A stretch of 58,824 nt of DNA from an uncultured Porphyromonadaceae bacterium. GTDB taxonomy: Bacteria; Bacteroidota; Bacteroidia; Bacteroidales; Muribaculaceae. A program made the translations under genes and the position numbers. The DNA is taken from NCBI GenBank assembly GCA_948467675.1, contig CAOKFI010000012.1, forward strand, positions 1-58,824, written 5' to 3'. Of this stretch, positions 27,331 to 36,360 are shown one piece after another. The notes under the pieces were generated by a model. It made no database searches. It was not told the DNA's origin and worked only from the letters and a program-made list of their open reading frames with translations. Position 1 is the first letter of the stretch; each line of letters starts with the position of its first letter.

Positions 27331-27526
27331 GCAGACTGAATCAATGTGTTATAACAACAACCTTATACTTCCATATGTTTTAAGCTACATCCAAAAAGCG
27401 GCATAAATACAATGGATCCGGCAAATTCTATCGGCCATACCGCCATTTAACGTAAATTATAGTGATTCTACGGAAAAATGGTAAGTCATACAGTGTTATA
27501 TACAATTTCCTTTTGACATCATTCGC

Positions 27527-27534
27527 TATCTTTG
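27527..27534 (+). promoter_or_regulatory. Candidate -7 element for the polyferredoxin operon
   Basis: TATCTTTG, an exact TAnnTTTG match, 46 bases before the start codon. The only nearby TTTG (27512-27515) is too close (11 bases) to be the normal -33 element, so an activator may be needed. Confidence 0.6.
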
Positions 27535-27580
27535 CAGAACAAGATAAACCATCACCTATTTCGGAATAAGTAATACATAT

Positions 27581-29074
27581 ATGTTAAGACGACTACGCAA
27601 AGTACTGGCGGTAATCAGCATCGTTGCCGTCACACTGCTGTTTTTCGATTTCACGGGGACATCCCGCCATTTATGGGGATGGATGGCCCGAATCCAGTTT
27701 ATGCCGGCTCTTCTGGCTCTGAATCTGGCCGTATTGATCGGACTCCTAATCACAACCTTGCTTTTAGGCCGTGTATATTGCTCGGTAGTATGTCCGCTCG
27801 GGATATTGCAGGATACGATCAACCGAATATCGATCAGGTTCAGTTCTCGCATCAAACGCAAATCCGGCCGTTTCCATTATACACCAGAACACCGTACACT
27901 GCGAATAATATTTCTAATATTGTTCTTTGCAGGCATCATAGCCGGAATGACATCAATAGCCGCACTGATAGCGCCATACAGCGCATACGGACGAATAATA
28001 TCGCAACTCGGAATACCTGTATACGATGCCGCCAACAATGTGCTTGCCGACATAGCTCAGGCCAACGACAGTTACGCGTTCTATCATGTAGAGCAACCGG
28101 CGTTCAACTGGCCTCTTTTCATCGTAGCGATCGTGACATTGGCTGTAGTCGGTATAATGGCATGGCTTGGAGGACGTACATACTGCAACACAGTCTGTCC
28201 GGTAGGAACTATATTAGGCTATATCTCAAAATTCGCCCTTTTGCGTCCTGAGATAAATACTGACACCTGTAATAATTGCGGACGATGCGCACGCAACTGC
28301 AAGGCATCGTGTATCGATCCTAAGGCGCACAAAATAGACTACACACGATGTGTAGCATGTTTCGACTGCATGGAAAATTGCTCGACCGGTGCCCTGACAT
28401 ACCGTTTGCGTACAAAAACAGAATCTAAACCGAACGACGTCAAACATGTCGACGCTTCGCGCCGCAACTTCATATCGATGGCTACAATACTTGCCGGAGC
28501 CGCTGCGGCGTCAGCCGAAGACAAGATCGTGGATGGAGGCCTGGCTCCGATAGCCGAGAAAAAGGCTCCGACACGCAAAAGTCCTATCGCCCCTCCTGGA
28601 GCCAGAAGCGTAGCGCATCTGCGACAACATTGCACAGCCTGTCAGCTTTGTATAAGCGCTTGCCCGAACGACGTTCTCCGCCCGTCGGCAGAACTGGATT
28701 CATTCATGCAGCCTGTCGTAGGATATGAACGCGGATATTGTCGGCCTGAATGTACAGAATGTTCATCCATATGTCCAGACGGAGCAATACACCCGATCAC
28801 AGCTGCAGAGAAAAGTTCTACAAGCATTGGATACGCTGTGGTCGATGCCGACTCTTGCCTATCGGTATCTATGGGTGAATCATGCGGAAACTGCGCTCGC
28901 CATTGTCCGGCAGGAGCAATATCCATGATCGAAGTAACTCGTAATGGAAAAAAGCGCACAATGCCATACGTGAACGGATATTGTATCGGTTGCGGGGCAT
29001 GCGAGAATTTATGTCCGGTAAGGCCTCTAAGCGCAATCCATGTCGAAGGGCGCGAAATACATACAACTCTCTGA
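27581..29074 (+). CDS. NapH-like membrane polyferredoxin with internal Tat motif
   Basis: 497 residues in two halves. Residues 1-220 are polytopic (about four or five membrane helices) with two NapH-type CxxxCP motifs (C67/C71 and C202/C206). Two 4Fe-4S motifs follow at C230-C240 and C257-C267. Then comes a twin-arginine segment, RRNF at 294-297, with a hydrophobic stretch ending AAAASA at about 312, and a C-terminal region with four more Fe-S motifs (C351-C361, C387-C398, C435-C442, C468-C478). This suggests Sec insertion of the first helices and Tat export of the folded ferredoxin half, as known for some polytopic Fe-S proteins. Probably takes electrons from quinol or cytoplasmic ferredoxin to the extracytoplasmic side. 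Confidence 0.85.
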   Translation: MLRRLRKVLAVISIVAVTLLFFDFTGTSRHLWGWMARIQFMPALLALNLAVLIGLLITTLLLGRVYCSVVCPLGILQDTINRISIRFSSRIKRKSGRFHYTPEHRTLRIIFLILFFAGIIAGMTSIAALIAPYSAYGRIISQLGIPVYDAANNVLADIAQANDSYAFYHVEQPAFNWPLFIVAIVTLAVVGIMAWLGGRTYCNTVCPVGTILGYISKFALLRPEINTDTCNNCGRCARNCKASCIDPKAHKIDYTRCVACFDCMENCSTGALTYRLRTKTESKPNDVKHVDASRRNFISMATILAGAAAASAEDKIVDGGLAPIAEKKAPTRKSPIAPPGARSVAHLRQHCTACQLCISACPNDVLRPSAELDSFMQPVVGYERGYCRPECTECSSICPDGAIHPITAAEKSSTSIGYAVVDADSCLSVSMGESCGNCARHCPAGAISMIEVTRNGKKRTMPYVNGYCIGCGACENLCPVRPLSAIHVEGREIHTTL

Positions 29075-29099
29075 TCATCCGACAAACGCTTCAACTAAC

Positions 29100-30512
29100 A
29101 TGAAAAATATAAAATCCAGACTCAACCAAAAGCCTATAGACCGCCGCGATTTTCTGAAACTGATGGGAGCCGGTACCGGCAGCGCCATATTGGCAGGATG
29201 TACACGCCCGGAGGCAGACAACAAGCACGACAGCAATAACGGTATAACTGGCGAAATGACATACCGCACCAATTCGTCGACAGGCGATAAGGTATCGCTG
29301 CTCGGATACGGATGCATGCGACTTCCGACATCGTCTAATGAAAGTGCACGGGACAGTGATATCCAGATCGATCAGGAAGCGGTAAACCGCTCGGTAGACT
29401 ATGCCCTCGAACATGGAGTGAATTATTTCGACACATCGCCTGCATATTGCAAAGGAGCATCCGAGCACGCCATGGGTATCGCTCTTAGCCGACATCCCCG
29501 CGACAGCTACTTCATCGCGACCAAACTTTCAAATTTCGCGCCTCAGACCTGGTCGCGCGAGCGATCTATTGAAATGTATCGGAACTCACTTCGCGAACTT
29601 CAGACCGATTATATCGACTACATGCTGCTCCACGGTATAGGAATGGATGGCATGGAGGCTTATAACGGCCGCTATGAAGACAACGGGATCCGTAAGTTTC
29701 TTGAAGACGAACGTGCCGCCGGACACATACGCAATCTCGGTTTTTCATATCATGGCGATATCAAGGTGTTCGACCATCTGCTTGCGCTTCATGACAGCGG
29801 AGAAGCACACTGGGATTTCGTACAGATTCAGTTGAACTACGTAGACTGGCTGCATGCAAAAGAAATAAATCCGCGCAATACCAATGCCAAATATCTATAT
29901 AATGAACTTGACAAACGCGGGATTTCTGTAGTAATCATGGAGCCACTGTTAGGCGGCCGTCTCGCATCCATAGCCGACGGGCTGGCGGCTCAGATGAAAG
30001 AACGACGCCCGGATGACAGCATCGCATCGTGGGCATTCCGCTATGCAGGCTCTCCTGAACGGGTTCTCACCGTATTAAGCGGCATGACATACATGGAACA
30101 TCTGCAAGACAATCTGCATACATACTCCCCCCTGGATCCGGTAACAGACGACGAACTTGCATTCCTGAACCGCATCACGACCCTGATGCTCGAATATCCG
30201 ACAGTACCGTGTACCGACTGCAAATATTGTATGCCATGTCCGTACGGACTGGACATTCCGGCAATTTTCGCACACTACAACAAGTGCCTAAATGAAGGCC
30301 GCGTAGCCACTGACAGCCGCGACCCCAAGTATGCAAAAGCCCGCCGAGAGTTCCTGATAGGCTACGACCGTTCAGTACCAAAACTGCGCCAGGCATCCCA
30401 TTGCATAAACTGCGGCGCATGCCTGTCTCATTGCCCGCAGGGTATTCAGATCCCAAACCAGCTATCCCGCATAGACCGGTATGTTGAACAACTGAAACAG
30501 ACTCCGTCATGA
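29100..30512 (+). CDS. Tat-exported aldo/keto reductase lipoprotein with two 4Fe-4S clusters
   Basis: The start is ATG 29100 (470 residues); an earlier frame from 29040 lacks a signal. The N-terminus has a twin-arginine motif RRDFLK (R15-R16) and a lipobox ILAGC (Cys34), so a folded lipoprotein is predicted outside the inner membrane. An aldo/keto reductase barrel follows (YFDTSPAYCKGASEHAMG, IATKL, DYMLLHGIG), then C-terminal ferredoxin motifs at C371-C380 and C435-C445. Being exported, it cannot rely on cytoplasmic NADPH; the Fe-S clusters, and the polyferredoxin encoded just upstream, are the likely electron source. Substrate unknown. Confidence 0.88.
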   Translation: MKNIKSRLNQKPIDRRDFLKLMGAGTGSAILAGCTRPEADNKHDSNNGITGEMTYRTNSSTGDKVSLLGYGCMRLPTSSNESARDSDIQIDQEAVNRSVDYALEHGVNYFDTSPAYCKGASEHAMGIALSRHPRDSYFIATKLSNFAPQTWSRERSIEMYRNSLRELQTDYIDYMLLHGIGMDGMEAYNGRYEDNGIRKFLEDERAAGHIRNLGFSYHGDIKVFDHLLALHDSGEAHWDFVQIQLNYVDWLHAKEINPRNTNAKYLYNELDKRGISVVIMEPLLGGRLASIADGLAAQMKERRPDDSIASWAFRYAGSPERVLTVLSGMTYMEHLQDNLHTYSPLDPVTDDELAFLNRITTLMLEYPTVPCTDCKYCMPCPYGLDIPAIFAHYNKCLNEGRVATDSRDPKYAKARREFLIGYDRSVPKLRQASHCINCGACLSHCPQGIQIPNQLSRIDRYVEQLKQTPS

Positions 30513-30940
30513 CGGAACTGATCAATATACTTCACGCCGGTAGCCACTCCCTGGTCATAAGGAGGGCTACCGGCGTAATCGAAACATTCGACCGCCGAGG
30601 AGTAGCCGATCTGCACGCATTGTATCATGATCCGGCCCATCCGCTGCAAGGTGCGGAAATAGCCGACAAAGTCGTCGGTATAGGTGCGGCTGCTCTGATG
30701 GTCGCAGGCAGAGCGAAACGGTGTCACACAGATGTAATCAGCAGCGATGCTTTGATCCTAATGAAAAATGGTGGCGTCGACTGCTCCTATGGACAAGAAG
30801 TTATGGAGATAATAAACCGTGCCGGAACAGGACGATGCCCTTTGGAGAGACGCCTTGCTCCGTTACACAACTTAGAACGCATGCTTTCAGAAATTGACCG
30901 GTTCGTGGATGAAATAAAACACAGCCCTGTCAGTTTCTGA
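30509..30940 (+). CDS. DUF1893 protein, deaminase-like fold
   Basis: 143 residues, cytoplasmic. Family features: LVIRRATGVIETFDRRGVADL near 15-35, the GIGAAALMVAGRAKRCHTDVIS stretch near 57-78, and CPLERRLAP near 112. DUF1893 proteins have a cytidine-deaminase-like fold but no proven reaction. The ATG overlaps the reductase stop (ATGA), so it is coupled to the redox genes. Its 3' end overlaps that of the convergent anti-sigma-like gene by 11 bases. Confidence 0.85.
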   Translation: MTELINILHAGSHSLVIRRATGVIETFDRRGVADLHALYHDPAHPLQGAEIADKVVGIGAAALMVAGRAKRCHTDVISSDALILMKNGGVDCSYGQEVMEIINRAGTGRCPLERRLAPLHNLERMLSEIDRFVDEIKHSPVSF

Positions 30941-31250
30941 AAGGACGCAACATTCCTACAGCCAACGATACTCCAAGAGCGAAAAACGATCCGTAGACCA
31001 GCAGGTCGGCAACTGTAAGAGCGCTCGAAGACACAATACTACGTCCAAACAGTACCCAAAGTACAATCAGGACAATACCGGCCATCAGAAACCCGAGCCT
31101 TTCGATCCATGATACCGACGACGGCTGCTTTTCCGGCAGCCGGTTCATCACCTTGCGTGTAAACCATTCATCGCTACCGGCCTCAGGCAGTTCCTGCTGA
31201 AGCATACGACGCAGTTCATTGTCCAAATCAGATATATTTTCTTTTTTCAT
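30930..31250 (-). CDS. Small two-helix membrane protein, possible anti-sigma factor
   Basis: 106 residues: a charged cytoplasmic N-terminus of about 45 residues (DLDNELRRMLQQELPEAGSDEWFTRKVMNRLP) and two membrane helices at about 48-69 and 80-100. It follows the ECF sigma gene by 29 bases in the same direction. The size, position and N-terminal helix resemble small anti-sigma factors, but no zinc-binding HxxxCxxC motif is present. Identified by context only. Confidence 0.65.
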   Translation of the reverse strand: MKKENISDLDNELRRMLQQELPEAGSDEWFTRKVMNRLPEKQPSSVSWIERLGFLMAGIVLIVLWVLFGRSIVSSSALTVADLLVYGSFFALGVSLAVGMLRPFRN

Positions 31251-31279
31251 ATTACTATCATTTATAACGTAACAACCGG

Positions 31280-31813
31280 CTATTGCCGCATGACTCCAGC
31301 CATCTTTTTCTTCGCACGCGCAAGATGGCTTTTCACAGTGCCATCAGGCATTCCCGTTACAGATACAATCTTGCGTATAGGCAAGTCTTCCATATAAAAC
31401 AGCAGTACAACAGTCCTCTCCTGATCGGAAAGCGCACGCAGGCAACGTTCCACATCCATACGCGCATCGGACGCAGCATTCTGATCCGGAGCCGGGATAT
31501 CGGTCCTGACCTCATCAGTATCGTCCAACCGCTCACGAATCTTACGCTGGTATGAGTAAAATTCATTGCATGCGATACGGTACAGCCAGGTCTTAAACCG
31601 CGCCGCGCCCTGATAGGATCGCAATCCGGTATAGGCTTTGATGAACGTTTCCTGTGCGATATCGGCAGCAAGCGCAGCATCGCCTTGCGCCAGATTCTGC
31701 AAGAACCGTCGCAGCTGAGGCTGATATTCCTCCACCAATCGTCCGAATGCACGGCGGTCGTCGGCCGCCATGCAACGGGCAATCAATGCAAGTTCTTCAA
31801 TCTTCGACAGCAT
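31280..31813 (-). CDS. ECF RNA polymerase sigma factor
   Basis: 177 residues with region 2 (DIAQETFIKAYTGLRSYQG, FKTWLYRIACNEFYSYQRK, about 45-95) and region 4 (LSDQERTVVLLFYMEDLPIRKIV, GTVKSHLARAKKKM, about 125-173). The ATG base position coincides with the end of the DUF6249 gene (1-base overlap at 31813), and the small membrane protein follows. The three genes form a signalling operon, with sensing probably at the membrane. Confidence 0.94.
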   Translation of the reverse strand: MLSKIEELALIARCMAADDRRAFGRLVEEYQPQLRRFLQNLAQGDAALAADIAQETFIKAYTGLRSYQGAARFKTWLYRIACNEFYSYQRKIRERLDDTDEVRTDIPAPDQNAASDARMDVERCLRALSDQERTVVLLFYMEDLPIRKIVSVTGMPDGTVKSHLARAKKKMAGVMRQ

Positions 31814-32493
31814 CAGTCACGTTTTTGTGGACGATCCTCTACGAAATAAGTTATCAGTTTGGCCATGCCTACCAAAAATGGTATCAATCCAAGAGCCACG
31901 GCTGATTTCAGTCCTATCAGCACAAGGAAAAATACGGCTATCCCTATTCCCCACATTATCCATACCAGTCCTGACTGCAATCTGCTCTTGGCCAATGTTG
32001 ACCGGAAATAATCCGGCGGAAGCGGAATGCCTCGCTCTATCGACATCGCCACCACCCGGTTGCGCTCACGATTCTTACGGGTACTAAACCATGCTATAAT
32101 CCATATTATCACGATCAAAGTCACCATCGGGAACCCAAAAATCAGAAATATAATCACAATTGCGACAGCAGCCTCACCATTGCCCAGGCCGTCAAGTTCC
32201 TCCATGAGCTTTCCTGCCTTTATTCCGGTCTTGCTGCGCCCCGAATCCCAGTCACTGGACTTTTCCCATTCAAACAATGTATCGGAAAACTCGTCGGATA
32301 CGACCTGGGCTACTTGTTGCCGTATAGAATCGGTATTAAGCTGTTTAGCCCCTTTGACCGCATCTTTAATCGACTTATGTACTATCTCACGCCGTGCCTT
32401 GCGGGAGTCAATGCTATCGCTATCACCAGCTACAGCCGGCATGACTGTTGCGGCCATAGCAAAAATAATGAAGATTTTTTTTAACAGATCCAT
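31813..32493 (-). CDS. DUF6249-type membrane protein upstream of ECF sigma factor
   Basis: 226 residues: a signal peptide (cleavage near 22, AVAG), an extracytoplasmic helical segment of about 80 residues (KSIKDAVKGAKQLNTDSIRQ), a strong membrane helix at about 108-135, a cytoplasmic loop with the DUF6249 hallmark 'AMSIERGIPLPPDYF' at about 148-162, and two further helices. Function unknown. Genomic coupling to a sigma factor suggests it transmits or sets the signal. A TACATTTG box on the minus strand at 32614-32607 would give a leader of roughly 110 bases. Confidence 0.75.
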   Translation of the reverse strand: MDLLKKIFIIFAMAATVMPAVAGDSDSIDSRKARREIVHKSIKDAVKGAKQLNTDSIRQQVAQVVSDEFSDTLFEWEKSSDWDSGRSKTGIKAGKLMEELDGLGNGEAAVAIVIIFLIFGFPMVTLIVIIWIIAWFSTRKNRERNRVVAMSIERGIPLPPDYFRSTLAKSRLQSGLVWIMWGIGIAVFFLVLIGLKSAVALGLIPFLVGMAKLITYFVEDRPQKRD

Positions 32494-32606
32494 ATATTTA
32501 TTTCAATTTATATTTATCATTATATTCTATCAATGTACACAGCATAGACGGAATAGGACATACGAAAAGTTGCAACAGCATCAGATTTTTCATGAATTTA
32601 TAGGCG

Positions 32607-32614
32607 CAAATGTA
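32607..32614 (-). promoter_or_regulatory. Candidate -7 element for the DUF6249-sigma operon
   Basis: Reads TACATTTG on the minus strand, an exact TAnnTTTG match; no clear -33 element. The interval 32494-32606 would be an unusually long 5' leader with no recognisable RNA structure. Confidence 0.45.
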
Positions 32615-32665
32615 GCAAAATAAGCCATGCACACATGTACTGATTGATGATTGCGGGATTTTGCG

Positions 32666-32697
32666 TACCTTTGCAAAAGTAGAAAAAGACAGGAGGT
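32666..32697 (+). promoter_or_regulatory. rfbD promoter and strong Shine-Dalgarno site
   Basis: TACCTTTG at 32666-32673 is an exact -7 match. AGGAGG at 32691-32696, four bases before the ATG, is an unusually good ribosome-binding site for this phylum, where such sites are normally weak. Confidence 0.65.
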
Positions 32698-32700
32698 ATT

Positions 32701-33558
32701 ATGAAAATTCTTGTGACAGGTGCCAATGGTCAGCTGGGGATGGAGATGAAAAATGTTCTCGAAACGAATTTCCCCGGCAACACACTCTATACCGACAAAG
32801 AGGAACTTGACCTGACAGACCGCGATGCTGTGTGCCGGTACGTATTGCGCAACGACATCTCCCATATAGTGAACTGCGCCGCATATACTGCAGTAGACCG
32901 TGCCGAAGAAGAAAAAGCCGAAAGTGCGGCGGTAAATGTGGATGCCGTCAAAAATCTCGGCATAGCGGCAGATGCCGTTGGCGCGAAAATCATACACATA
33001 TCGACCGACTATGTGTTCGACGGACGAAACTACCGACCTTACAAAGAGTCGGACAAAGTAAATCCGATATCGCAGTACGGCAATACAAAACGCGCCGGAG
33101 AAACCGCATTGATAGCTTATATACCCAACAGCATCATAATCCGCACCGGCTGGCTCTACTCTCCTTATGGCCATAATTTCGTAAAAACCGTTCTTTCAGC
33201 CAAAAAGCCACTCAAAGTCGTATGCGATCAGATAGGCACTCCGACATACGCACGTGATCTCGCAAATGCCATATACCGTATACTCCGCTCAAGCCAATGG
33301 GTAGAAGGCCTGTACAATTTCAGCAATGAAGGAGTATGCTCCTGGTATGATTTCGCCAAAGCTATATGCAGGATAGCCGGCAACACCGAGTATCCGATCA
33401 GCCCGATTCCGACCGAAGACTACCCTACCGTGGCCTCCCGCCCTTATTATTCCGTACTCGATAAAAACAAAATAAAACTTACGTACGATGTGGTAATTCC
33501 CCACTGGGAGGAAAGTCTGACCGAATGTATCGAACGCATCAAGTCCGGTGAGGAATAA
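32701..33558 (+). CDS. rfbD: dTDP-4-dehydrorhamnose reductase
   Basis: Last enzyme of dTDP-L-rhamnose synthesis, reducing dTDP-6-deoxy-L-lyxo-4-hexulose with NADPH in the cytoplasm. 285 residues, extended SDR fold: dinucleotide loop GANGQLGME at 7-15, STDYVFDG near 100-107, catalytic Tyr-x3-Lys in YGNTKRAGE near 125-133, and the sugar-binding NEGVCSWYDFAKAI near 210-223. rfbA/B/C are not in the window. It starts a run of four close genes (prfC 48 bases later). Confidence 0.94.
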   Translation: MKILVTGANGQLGMEMKNVLETNFPGNTLYTDKEELDLTDRDAVCRYVLRNDISHIVNCAAYTAVDRAEEEKAESAAVNVDAVKNLGIAADAVGAKIIHISTDYVFDGRNYRPYKESDKVNPISQYGNTKRAGETALIAYIPNSIIIRTGWLYSPYGHNFVKTVLSAKKPLKVVCDQIGTPTYARDLANAIYRILRSSQWVEGLYNFSNEGVCSWYDFAKAICRIAGNTEYPISPIPTEDYPTVASRPYYSVLDKNKIKLTYDVVIPHWEESLTECIERIKSGEE

Positions 33559-33606
33559 TTATTAAGCATAAGAAACAAGCACAACCATCCCAAACGTCAA
33601 CATCAA

Positions 33607-35187
33607 GTGTCAACACTCAACGAAGAAATTCAACGCAGGCGCACATTCGCCATCATATCGCATCCTGACGCAGGCAAAACCACTCTTACCGAAAAGTTGC
33701 TACTTTTCGGCGGTGCTATCCACATAGCCGGTGCGGTAAAAAGCAACAAAATAAAGAAGACTGCCACAAGCGACTGGATGGAGATCGAGAAGCAACGCGG
33801 CATCTCGGTTGCGACATCCGTCATGGGTTTCAACTACGGACAATATAAAATAAACATTCTCGACACTCCTGGTCACCAGGATTTCGCTGAGGATACATAC
33901 CGGACACTTACGGCGGTTGATTCCGTGATAATAGTGGTCGATGTGGCCAAAGGCGTTGAGCAGCAGACACGAAAGCTTATGGAAGTATGCCGCATGCGCA
34001 ATACTCCGGTTATCATATTCGTCAATAAGCTCGACCGTGAAGGACGTGACCCGTTCGAGATTCTCGATGAACTCGAGGCCGAGCTGAAGATCGCTGTGCG
34101 CCCGCTCAGCTGGCCAATCAATATCGGAGCCAAATTCAAGGGTGTATATAACATATACGAACATTCTCTGGATCTGTTCACCCCAAACAAACAACGCGTA
34201 AGCGAACGCGTGGAGATCGACAATGTGGATGATCCCCGGATAGATGACGCTGTAGGCGCCACCGATGCCGCCAAACTTCGCGAAGACCTGGAACTGATCG
34301 AGGGTGTATATCCGGAATTCGACCAGGAAGCCTACCGAGAGGGAATTGTAGCTCCAGTATTTTTCGGAAGCGCGCTCAATACATTCGGAGTCAAAGAGCT
34401 GCTCGACTGCTTTGTCCAGATAGCGCCTGCGCCCAAGCCGGTCATGGCAGAGGAACGCGAAGTCACGCCTGAGGAAGAAGCATTTTCCGGATTCGTGTTC
34501 AAGATCCATGCCAATATGGATCCCAATCACCGCAGTTGTATAGCATTCGTGAAAGTATGCTCCGGAAAATTCGAACGCAATGCTCCGTATCTGCACATAC
34601 GCTCCGGAAAATCATTACGGTTTGCTGCTCCTACGGCATTTATGGCTCAGAAGAAGAGCATTGTCGATGAGGCTTATCCCGGCGATATAGTCGGCATACC
34701 CGATACCGGCACATTCAAGATAGGTGACACTCTGACATCTGGAGAAAAACTGCATTACAGGGGATTACCGAGTTTCTCGCCGGAGATGTTCAAATATATA
34801 GAAAACTCCGATCCCATGAAATCGAAACAGCTTGAAAAAGGCCTTCAGCAACTCATGGACGAAGGTGTGGCACAGCTTTTCGTCAATCAGTTCAACGGGC
34901 GCAAGATTGTCGGTACCGTAGGTCAGCTGCAGTTCGAGGTAATACAGTACCGTCTGCTACACGAGTATGGCGCACAATGCCGCTGGGAGCCGCTGTCGAT
35001 GTACAAGGCATGCTGGATCGAAAGCGATGACAAAGAGGCTCTCGATGCTTTCAAAAAGCGAAAATACCAGTTCATGGCTACCGATCGCGACGGCCGCGAC
35101 GTATTCATGGCCGATTCCGGCTACGTGTTGCAAATGGCGCAGAATGATTTCCCAAAACTCAAATTCCATTTTTCATCCGAATTTTAA
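33607..35187 (+). CDS. prfC: Peptide chain release factor 3
   Basis: Translational GTPase that recycles RF1/RF2 from the ribosome. Starts at GTG 33607; 526 residues, normal length. G1 loop [15 protein letters not shown] (18-32), switch [10 protein letters not shown] (about 85-92), [10 protein letters not shown] (about 139-148). The C-terminal part shows the RF3-specific domains II and III ([18 protein letters not shown]). It lies between rfbD and the outer-membrane barrel gene with short gaps. Confidence 0.97.
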   Translation: MSTLNEEIQRRRTFAIISHPDAGKTTLTEKLLLFGGAIHIAGAVKSNKIKKTATSDWMEIEKQRGISVATSVMGFNYGQYKINILDTPGHQDFAEDTYRTLTAVDSVIIVVDVAKGVEQQTRKLMEVCRMRNTPVIIFVNKLDREGRDPFEILDELEAELKIAVRPLSWPINIGAKFKGVYNIYEHSLDLFTPNKQRVSERVEIDNVDDPRIDDAVGATDAAKLREDLELIEGVYPEFDQEAYREGIVAPVFFGSALNTFGVKELLDCFVQIAPAPKPVMAEEREVTPEEEAFSGFVFKIHANMDPNHRSCIAFVKVCSGKFERNAPYLHIRSGKSLRFAAPTAFMAQKKSIVDEAYPGDIVGIPDTGTFKIGDTLTSGEKLHYRGLPSFSPEMFKYIENSDPMKSKQLEKGLQQLMDEGVAQLFVNQFNGRKIVGTVGQLQFEVIQYRLLHEYGAQCRWEPLSMYKACWIESDDKEALDAFKKRKYQFMATDRDGRDVFMADSGYVLQMAQNDFPKLKFHFSSEF

Positions 35188-35214
35188 ACATTCTTAGCCA
35201 TATACATTGTTATA

Positions 35215-36360
35215 ATGGATATGAAGCTACAGAAATTCATCATATCATTGTTGCTTACCGTTCCGTATATAGCCACAGCGGCTACGGAGCCGGGCGATAC
35301 AGCAATACAAAAGCCGAATATCATACAGCGCGTCATCAAATATTTTGATGATTCAAACAAAGAAAAGGAAACTAAAAAATTTGATTTCAGCATAATAGGA
35401 GGTCCGCATTACTCAAGCGACCGAAGTTTCGGCATCGGTCTCGTAGCCGCCGGCACTTACCGTAGAGATCTTACAGACACTATAACGCCACCAAGCAATG
35501 TGAGTGTGTATGGCGATATATCGGTCATACTTTTCTATAAACTCGGAATAGAGGGTAACCATGTAGGCCGAAACGACAGCTGGCGCATAGACTACGATGT
35601 GTATTTTCTCAGTTTCCCTGATAAATACTGGGGAATCGGCTACGACATGAACCGTAACAACGGGAACGAGACCAAATACAAACGTTACCAGACACGATTC
35701 AAGGCCGATCTCACTTGGCGTATTGCACCACAACTTTATGTCGGCCCCCAGATCCTGTTCGACTATACCAACGCACACGATACCGACCGGCCGGAAATGT
35801 GGCATCAGCGTATGCACACATTCTCTACCGGAGCAGGGCTGGCAATACAATACGATACACGCGACCATCTGACCAATCCATATCGCGGATGGTTTCTGCG
35901 TCTCGAGCAGATGTTTTTTCCGAAATTCATCTTTAACCGCTATGCTTTCAGTTCCACCGAATTCACGGCCAAATGGTATAAGCAGATATGGAAAGGCGGA
36001 GTCATAGCCACTCAGTTTCATGCGCTATTCACCTACGGAAACACTCCATGGGGAATGATGGCCAGGCTGGGAGGCAGCGATACGATGAGAGGATATTACG
36101 AAGGTAGATACAACGACAAATGCGCTTTTGACACCACCGTCGAGCTACGCCAGCATGTATGGCGGCGCAACGGTGTGGTAGTCTGGGCAGGCTTCGGCGA
36201 AGTTTTCCCGGATTTTTCCCGACTTACAGCAAAACATATTCTGCCGAATTTCGGTTTAGGATACAGATGGGAATTCAAAAAACGTGTCAACGTCCGACTC
36301 GACTTCGGGTTTGGAAAAGGTCAGTCGGGATTTATCTTCAATATCAATGAAGCATTTTAG
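35215..36360 (+). CDS. Omp85-superfamily outer-membrane beta-barrel (BamA/TamA-like, no POTRA)
   Basis: 381 residues with a signal peptide (cleavage near 23, ATAA), a short linker and a C-terminal 16-strand-type surface antigen barrel: FSIIGGPHYSSDRSFGIGL near 60-78, 'DYDVYFLSFPDKYWGIGYD', 'RDHLTNPYRGWFLRLEQMF', 'MARLGGSDTMRGYYEGRY' (the conserved L6-like RGY element, near 282-299) and the closing FGFGKGQSGFIFNINEAF. There are no POTRA domains, unlike BamA. ATG 35221 is a possible second start. The 3' end overlaps the next gene by 14 bases, suggesting translational coupling. Role in lipid or protein export is unproven. Confidence 0.85.
   Translation: MDMKLQKFIISLLLTVPYIATAATEPGDTAIQKPNIIQRVIKYFDDSNKEKETKKFDFSIIGGPHYSSDRSFGIGLVAAGTYRRDLTDTITPPSNVSVYGDISVILFYKLGIEGNHVGRNDSWRIDYDVYFLSFPDKYWGIGYDMNRNNGNETKYKRYQTRFKADLTWRIAPQLYVGPQILFDYTNAHDTDRPEMWHQRMHTFSTGAGLAIQYDTRDHLTNPYRGWFLRLEQMFFPKFIFNRYAFSSTEFTAKWYKQIWKGGVIATQFHALFTYGNTPWGMMARLGGSDTMRGYYEGRYNDKCAFDTTVELRQHVWRRNGVVVWAGFGEVFPDFSRLTAKHILPNFGLGYRWEFKKRVNVRLDFGFGKGQSGFIFNINEAF

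Noticed and set aside
33700-34596. 298-codon open frame antisense to prfC
   Set aside because: Shadow of a highly conserved gene with biased codon use; composition rich in Phe/Tyr/Cys and no recognisable domain.
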